Shown here: positions 6,154 to 9,107 of the stretch, piece after piece
How positions within the stretch are numbered: the first letter of the stretch is position 1
Layout: each line of letters starts with the position of its first letter
Source: Actinomycetes bacterium
GTDB lineage: Bacteria > Actinomycetota > Acidimicrobiia > Acidimicrobiales > Palsa-688
Reading direction: 5' to 3'
Assembly (NCBI GenBank): GCA_021808665.1
Contig: JAKBBA010000127.1
Location: 1-9,107 of the forward strand
Length of the DNA: 9,107 nt
Translations under genes and position numbers: made by a program
The notes under the pieces: generated by a model
What the model was told of the DNA's origin: nothing
The model's database searches: none
Seen by the model: only the letters and a program-made list of their open reading frames with translations

Positions 6154-6752
6154 CGACGTTGGTTTTGGTGGTCCTCGCAATCGTATGGGCAGTACTCCTC
6201 GTCGGCTGGTTCAAGACGCGGTCTTCGAACCCTTTTCAGGATTCAGTTGTTTCGTTCAAAAGGAACCTGTCCGTCCTCGAGCGTTCGTCGCCGATGAGAA
6301 TCGCTCCCGCTAATAGGCTCCGTGTTGCCACCCGCTCCGCTAACGCCCCGTCTCCGGGGATGCGCCGGACCTCATCGCAGAGCTATACGAATGTGGGTCG
6401 CCGCCTTGGAACGGGCACTCCGTCAGTACGATCCGGCGCAAACGCCGTTTCCATGCAGCGCCGTGCGACCCAGCGCCGACGCCGAGACGTCCTGCTCTCC
6501 TTGATGGCCGGAGCGGCGGGTTCCTTCCTCTTGGCGCTGGTACCGGGAATGTCCGCAGTGTGGGTCGTCCAGATCGGATTCGACTTGCTCATCGCCGGAT
6601 ACGTGGCGTTGCTCGTACAGATCCGCAACCTGACCGGGGAGCGAGAGCGCAAGGTAAGCTACATACAGCCCGCCCGCCAAGCGCCGCGACGCAGGTCGTC
6701 CTATGACTTTGGCGGCTATGGAGACCTGGAACTGCAGCAGGCGGCGAACTGA
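6150..6752 (+). CDS. Three-helix membrane protein, probable GlpR/SepX-type divisome protein
   Basis: The protein has 200 residues. Helix 1 is at about 3-21 (hydrophobic, ending VGWFKTR), then a soluble, Ser/Arg-rich linker of about 90 residues that starts with a segment FQDSVVSFKRNLSVLER. A basic patch RRRRD (109-113) follows, then two helices at about 114-132 and 136-156. The tail is basic with IRNLTGERERKVSYIQP. This layout (N-terminal helix, linker, Arg patch, helix pair, basic tail) is what I recall for the actinobacterial GlpR/SepX family, which links Glp/MoeA to FtsZ, and the position downstream of galU-moeA also fits. Start TTG 6150 is the first possible in-frame start, overlapping the small ORF stop; TTG 6159 is an alternative with AGGAG 10 nt upstream. 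Family assignment is inference from layout, residues and context, not from a search. Confidence 0.6.
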   Translation: MTTLVLVVLAIVWAVLLVGWFKTRSSNPFQDSVVSFKRNLSVLERSSPMRIAPANRLRVATRSANAPSPGMRRTSSQSYTNVGRRLGTGTPSVRSGANAVSMQRRATQRRRRDVLLSLMAGAAGSFLLALVPGMSAVWVVQIGFDLLIAGYVALLVQIRNLTGERERKVSYIQPARQAPRRRSSYDFGGYGDLELQQAAN

Positions 6753-6753
6753 G

Positions 6754-6775
6754 GCGAAGTCGCCCGGCGATTCGC
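6754..6775 (+). terminator. Hairpin after the membrane protein gene, possible terminator
   Basis: GCGAA, a bulged G, TCGCC, then GGCGATTCGC: about nine pairs with a very small loop, starting 2 bp after the stop codon. There is no T-run. It could end the upstream transcript; it also overlaps the -35 area of the tRNA promoter. Confidence 0.4.
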
Positions 6776-6777
6776 GC

Positions 6778-6783
6778 TAGCCT
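6778..6783 (+). promoter_or_regulatory. Probable -10 box (TAGCCT) of the tRNA-Ala gene
   Basis: GCTAGCCT ends 16 nt before the mature tRNA 5' end, giving a leader of roughly 10 nt. It matches the TAGNNT form seen elsewhere in the window. No clear -35. Confidence 0.4.
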
Positions 6784-6799
6784 TGGGAGTCCCGAACTC

Positions 6800-6873
6800 G
6801 GGGGTGTAGCTCAGCCCGGAAGAGCGCTACGTTCGCAACGTAGAAGTCGTGGGTTCAAGTCCCATCACCTCCA
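6800..6873 (+). tRNA. tRNA-Ala, anticodon CGC
   Basis: A complete cloverleaf of 74 nt. The acceptor stem GGGGGTG pairs with CACCTCC, including the G3:U70 wobble that identifies alanine tRNAs. The D stem is GCTC/GAGC, the anticodon stem CTACG/CGTAG with loop TTCGCAA (anticodon CGC, reads GCG), and the T stem GTGGG/CCCAT with loop TTCAAGT. The discriminator base is A and CCA is not encoded. Its 3' part from position 26 onward is the left copy of the att repeat, so the present 3' end is probably supplied by the integrated element. Confidence 0.96.
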
Positions 6874-6874
6874 C
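6826..6874 (+). repeat. attL: left copy of 49-bp direct repeat (tRNA-Ala 3' part)
   Basis: Identical over 49 bp to 9053-9101. It spans the anticodon arm, T arm, the 3' acceptor strand and one base beyond. The flanks differ at once (C before here, G before the right copy; T after here, C after the right copy). This is the normal arrangement for a tyrosine-integrase element in a tRNA gene. Confidence 0.92.
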
Positions 6875-7122
6875 TGTGAAAGCCCTGGTCAGGCATGGTT
6901 TTTGATCCTTATCCCGAAGTATACCCCCTCCTGGTATGAGGGCGACGGGACTCAAAGGGCGGGTACGGGGGGGACTCGGGACTCGGAATTCAGTCGGCTC
7001 TTGTGTGGCGGTGGCCGGTTCCCCTCTCGCTGCGGCGTTGACATCGGCGCACCTTCTCGGAACCCCTACTGCTGGCGCCGTCGGCTCTCTACCCTATGCT
7101 GCGCCCGCGTTAAGGACATCAA
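6875..7122. other. Non-coding left end of the island with candidate integrase arm sites
   Basis: No supportable gene. It holds GGTCAGGC at 6887-6894 (inverted copy of the right-end motif GCCTGACC), ACGGGACTCAA at 6945-6955 (identical to 8942-8952), and two further GGGACTC copies at 6971-6977 and 6978-6984. A CCCTC/GAGGG stem lies at about 6926-6942. The ORFs here have no recognisable sequence and no start signals. Confidence 0.5.
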
Positions 7123-7595
7123 CTACGACGGATCGCCCTCTGGGGATCGCCGAGCTGCCGCCGGCATCAGGAGAACGTCGAGGACGATCGGCTGTAGGCC
7201 TGTTCTTGAGGAGATGTTGTGTACGGCTTCACGTATGAACGCCCACGCCGCCCGAGCTCCACTAGTTGTAGCGAAGGCTGTGATCTCGTGGTCACCCACG
7301 GCTTGGTCGGGGGCCAGGCCGTCGCCGAGCTCGTAGAGCACGTCGCATTCAAACACCAAGTGATCGTCGTTCGCCCGCCGCTCGGAGTTCTACGCGCTCC
7401 CTGTAGGCGCAGGAGAACCCCTCGAGGCCGCGAACCCACCCGAAGCGGAGGTCGCTGTTGTCGACGAGGTCATCGTCGACAGGCCCGGTCCGCCTACTCG
7501 GCGAGGCCCCGGGGTCGACGAGGTACAGCGGAGATTGGGCTCCTGACGAACTCGCCCGCCAACCACGGATCCCACTCAGGTGATGTTCCCACCAA
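7123..7595 (-). pseudogene. Frameshifted SecB-like chaperone (TAC type), third gene of the TA operon
   Basis: Reading leftward after the RES stop, frame 1 gives PEWDPWLAGEFVRSPISAV from about TTG 7595. Near 7520-7525 the similarity passes to a second frame (LYLVDPGA, then DLRFGWVRGLEGFSCAYRERVEL). Near 7375-7390 it passes to a third frame (DDHLVFECDVLYELGDG, then EITAFATTSGARAAW, FIREAVHNISSRTGL and QPIVLDVLLMP), ending at TAG 7123-7125. The last part resembles the C-terminal half of SecB and of the mycobacterial TAC chaperone Rv1957 (AYAATTGRFALWPYIREYV as I remember it). Two one-base insertions restore about 157 codons, a normal SecB-like length. In TAC systems SecB-like proteins protect the antitoxin. 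Either the gene is dead or the shifts are sequencing errors; the 3' fragment alone (7123-7359) is an open frame. Confidence 0.6.
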
Positions 7596-7622
7596 TTGGC
7601 GCCGCTCGGCGTTGGCGGGTGC

Positions 7623-8288
7623 TCAGGGTTCGAGGTAGAGGCGCCAGTCGGTGAGGAACTCTTCGAGGAGGTCCCTGCCCGTGCCGTGTTCCAGTGGGTA
7701 GGTCACGTGGGTGGCGTTGAGGAGGCCGCAGCCGGTTTCGGCGGTTGCGGGGTCTCCCCATAAGGCGACGACTGGTTCGGCCGGGTCCCTCTTGGACCGC
7801 CAGGTGAGCCCGTCGGCGTCCGGCGACCACCTTTTGATGGCTGCTGCCCATTGCCGGCACGTCGGGTAGCCGTCCTCGTCGCAGTGGGTGAGCCAGTCGT
7901 CCTGGCCGAGCTGTTGGGCGCCCCCGGCTTGTACGTACACCAGCTGTAGTCGCCTGGTTGCCTCACAGATGGTTACGGCCTTTGCCTGCCAGCGGAAGCG
8001 GGGGAGGGGTCGGGGGCCTGGGGCGGTGTAGTCGAGGTCACGACCGAAGGTCTCGGCAAAGGCCGCTTTGTGGTTGAGGCCGGCGTAGAGGTAGGCGTAG
8101 GCGCCGTCGGCGCTGTCGAAGCGGCCTCCGCGAACCGGGTCCCCGTGTTGCGGGGCGGGCCTCGGAGTCGGGTTGAAGGCCGCTGGGGGACGGGTTTGGT
8201 CGTGGACCCGAACCAAGGGCTGGCCTGCGGCCAGGGACTCGATGACGGGCGTGCCGGGGCAGTCGGCGGGCGGTGCAATGTCGGGCAA
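7623..8288 (-). CDS. RES-domain toxin (type II TA, NAD-degrading family)
   Basis: RES toxins such as MbcT degrade NAD+ (phosphorolysis or hydrolysis) or ADP-ribosylate a target. The 221 residues are normal. Visible features are PLVRVHD (24-30, Arg 27), AAFNP (36-40), GGRFDSADGAYAYLYAG (54-70), AAFAETFGRDL (75-85, Glu 79), then GLTWRSKRDP (160-169, Ser 165) and VALWGD (174-179). Arg, Glu and Ser match the trio for which the family is named. The start is TTG 8288, only 3 nt after the antitoxin stop and in the same reading frame; no SD is visible, so translation is probably coupled. The stop is TGA 7623-7625. Antitoxin first, toxin second is the usual RES-Xre order. No inactivating change is seen. 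Confidence 0.85.
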   Translation of the reverse strand: MPDIAPPADCPGTPVIESLAAGQPLVRVHDQTRPPAAFNPTPRPAPQHGDPVRGGRFDSADGAYAYLYAGLNHKAAFAETFGRDLDYTAPGPRPLPRFRWQAKAVTICEATRRLQLVYVQAGGAQQLGQDDWLTHCDEDGYPTCRQWAAAIKRWSPDADGLTWRSKRDPAEPVVALWGDPATAETGCGLLNATHVTYPLEHGTGRDLLEEFLTDWRLYLEP

Positions 8289-8291
8289 GGC

Positions 8292-8849
8292 TCAAAAGCC
8301 GTCGTCTGCGTCGGCTTCGACAAGGCCGAGGAGGCTTATGTCGTCGGGATGGTCGATGGGGCGCTTCTTGGCCCAGCGGGGCTGCTCGGCCAGCCACCAT
8401 GCGAGCGCACCCCACGGGTCGGCGCTGGCGAGCAGGTGCCGGTTGACCTGGGCGACGACCGGGCGGATGCCTCGGCGGTCGAAGTCGAACTGGAATCGGG
8501 GGTAGACGAAGGTGTTGGCGTGCCTGAGCGCTATCACCTGAGAAGACCGACGGAGACGCTGGGTGAAGCCTCGGATGTCTTTCGCCGGTCCGAGAAGATC
8601 GGCGACCTCTCGGGCATCTGCGACCTCGACGTCGTCGAACACCTGGCGATGGAACCTGGCGGCGTGGCTCTGCGAGAGGGCTTCGGTTTCGACGAGCCTC
8701 GGTGCTCCGGCCACGCGCTCGACGTTGTCCTGCCGTGCGTGGCGTAGCGCGAGGTAGGCGACGACCTCTTCGGCGGCGTCGCTGTACTCCGCTGAGCCAG
8801 CCAGCAGCCTCCGTACCTCAGCCAAGGTGTCAACCACGGTGTCAGCCAC
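8292..8849 (-). CDS. Xre/MbcA/ParS-type antitoxin of the RES toxin
   Basis: It neutralises the RES toxin by covering its active site and probably represses the operon through its HTH. From GTG 8849 it has 185 residues. The N-terminal 50 are helical and of unknown role. The central part has SHAARFHRQVF (61-71), DAREVADLLGPAKDIRGFTQRLR (78-100, HTH-like) and VIALRHANTFVYPRFQFD (105-122). The C-terminal toxin-binding part has IRPVVAQVNRHL (128-139) and DPWGALAWWLAEQP (144-157), typical of MbcA/Xre partners of RES toxins. GTG 8849 is chosen because TAGAGT lies exactly 7 nt upstream, as at moaC; GTG 8858 and TTG 8942 are other in-frame starts, but the latter would run through repeat sites. The first codons contain a 12-bp tandem repeat (GTGGCTGACACC/GTGGTTGACACC). 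Confidence 0.85.
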   Translation of the reverse strand: MADTVVDTLAEVRRLLAGSAEYSDAAEEVVAYLALRHARQDNVERVAGAPRLVETEALSQSHAARFHRQVFDDVEVADAREVADLLGPAKDIRGFTQRLRRSSQVIALRHANTFVYPRFQFDFDRRGIRPVVAQVNRHLLASADPWGALAWWLAEQPRWAKKRPIDHPDDISLLGLVEADADDGF

Positions 8850-8856
8850 GGAGGCC

Positions 8857-8880
8857 ACTCTAGCAGTATCGTCGTGACTG
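8857..8880 (-). promoter_or_regulatory. Probable promoter and operator of the toxin-antitoxin operon
   Basis: On the minus strand TAGAGT (8857-8862) is 7 nt before the chosen GTG start. Directly upstream is a 17-bp imperfect palindrome CAGTCACGACGATACTG (8864-8880, six of eight pairs). A repressor such as the Xre antitoxin binding there would block the promoter. Inference from position and symmetry. Confidence 0.4.
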
Positions 8881-8924
8881 TGGCGCTGAGATCTAGACTC
8901 CCTGCCCGGCCGGACGGGGCCACC

Positions 8925-9052
8925 GGCCTGACCGGGACTCAACGGGACTCAAGTGTTGCCCGAGGGTGCCCTTGGGTGCCCGTCGGTGCCCTTCGAACAA
9001 GTGGCCTGACCGGCCTGTTCATGTATTCGTGCTGGTCAGGAGCGGTGTCGGG
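8925..9052. repeat. Right end of the island: repeated candidate integrase arm sites
   Basis: GGCCTGACCGG occurs at 8925-8935 and 9003-9013. GGGACTCAA occurs at 8934-8942 and 8944-8952, 10 bp apart. Four 10-bp units ending in TGCCC follow (8952-8961, 8962-8971, 8972-8981, 8982-8991; the last three share GGTGCCC). A GAACA-GGCC / GGCC-TGTTC stem lies at 8995-9020, and GGTCAGG at 9034-9040 is inverted relative to 9005-9011. No gene is supportable between 8850 and 9052. Confidence 0.6.
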
Positions 9053-9101
9053 GCTACGTTCGCAACGTAGAAGTCGTGGGTTCAAGTCCCATCACCTCCA
9101 C
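9053..9101 (+). repeat. attR: right copy of the 49-bp direct repeat, tRNA-Ala 3' fragment
   Basis: Identical to 6826-6874. It lacks the 5' acceptor strand and D arm, so it is not a functional tRNA gene. It marks the right boundary of the island and presumably the original chromosomal tRNA 3' end. Confidence 0.92.
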
Positions 9102-9107
9102 CCTGTG

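Larger units (their letters stand above)
6875..9101. mobile_element. 2.2-kb integrative genomic island in tRNA-Ala, without its own integrase
   Basis: The segment between the two 49-bp repeats, counted with one repeat, is 2227 bp. It contains an Xre-RES toxin-antitoxin pair, a broken SecB-like chaperone gene and non-coding ends with repeated motifs shared between left and right ends (GGGACTC, GCCTGACC). No integrase, excisionase or replication gene can be seen in any frame. It is thus either a remnant of a larger island or a small element mobilised by an integrase acting from elsewhere. Confidence 0.8.

Noticed and set aside
7038..7066. Promoter beginning with the TTGACA at 7038-7043
   Set aside because: A perfect -35 hexamer, but no -10 hexamer at usable spacing and no gene downstream on the plus strand.
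6902..7638. Plus-strand ORFs (6902-7336, 6936-7238, 7219-7638) in the island
   Set aside because: No recognisable domains and no SD or promoter; they oppose the SecB-like sequence or lie in the non-coding left end.
8070..8747. 225-codon plus-strand ORF opposite the toxin and antitoxin
   Set aside because: Antisense shadow of the GC-rich TA genes, whose products are clearly recognisable on the minus strand.
6875..9052. Integrase or excisionase gene in the island
   Set aside because: Looked for tyrosine or serine recombinase motifs in the translations; none seen. All coding capacity is taken by the TA and chaperone genes.
9053..9107. Second tRNA-Ala gene at the right edge
   Set aside because: Only the part from position 26 onward is present; the preceding bases do not supply a D arm or the 5' acceptor strand.
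1..9107. CRISPR array or insertion sequence
   Set aside because: No spaced regular repeats of 25-40 bp and no transposase-like product were found in the window.

Overview
This looks like chromosomal DNA of a high-GC actinomycete, possibly Acidimicrobiia-like. The grounds are GC-rich codon use, GTG and TTG starts, TAGNNT-type -10 boxes, probable leaderless starts, and a galU-moeA-(Moco genes)-membrane protein order that recalls the galU-glp-glpR neighbourhood of other Actinobacteria. The assignment is by inference; there is no rRNA in the window.

Left part, 1-2146. The 3' end of msrA (methionine sulfoxide reductase A) runs rightward and converges on rpsR (ribosomal protein bS18, zinc-ligand form with long extensions). 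Upstream of rpsR on the same minus strand lies a two-gene unit, an FmdB-family zinc ribbon followed by mtnP (methylthioadenosine phosphorylase). A near-perfect CIRCE element, the operator of the heat-shock repressor HrcA, sits in the fmdB leader, in the divergent gap facing galU.

Middle part, 2147-6752. A rightward block holds galU (UDP-glucose synthesis), moeA (overlapping galU by 4 bp), moaA and moaC. moaA and moaC carry out the first step of molybdenum cofactor synthesis and MoeA the last. A 43-codon small ORF with a strong Shine-Dalgarno site follows. It overlaps, by TTGA, a 200-residue three-helix membrane protein whose layout and position match the GlpR/SepX divisome family, so the MoeA may also be the cell-division gephyrin-like protein Glp.

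Right part, 6754-9107. A tRNA-Ala(CGC) gene is followed by a 2.2-kb insertion bounded by a 49-bp direct repeat of the tRNA 3' part (attL 6826-6874, attR 9053-9101). Both ends carry copies of GGGACTC and GCCTGACC that look like integrase arm sites, but no integrase gene is present. The cargo is on the minus strand: an Xre/MbcA-type antitoxin, a RES-domain toxin (NAD-degrading family) and a frameshifted SecB-like chaperone. Together they form what looks like a decayed toxin-antitoxin-chaperone module in which the TA pair is RES-Xre. This island is the most interesting part of the window.
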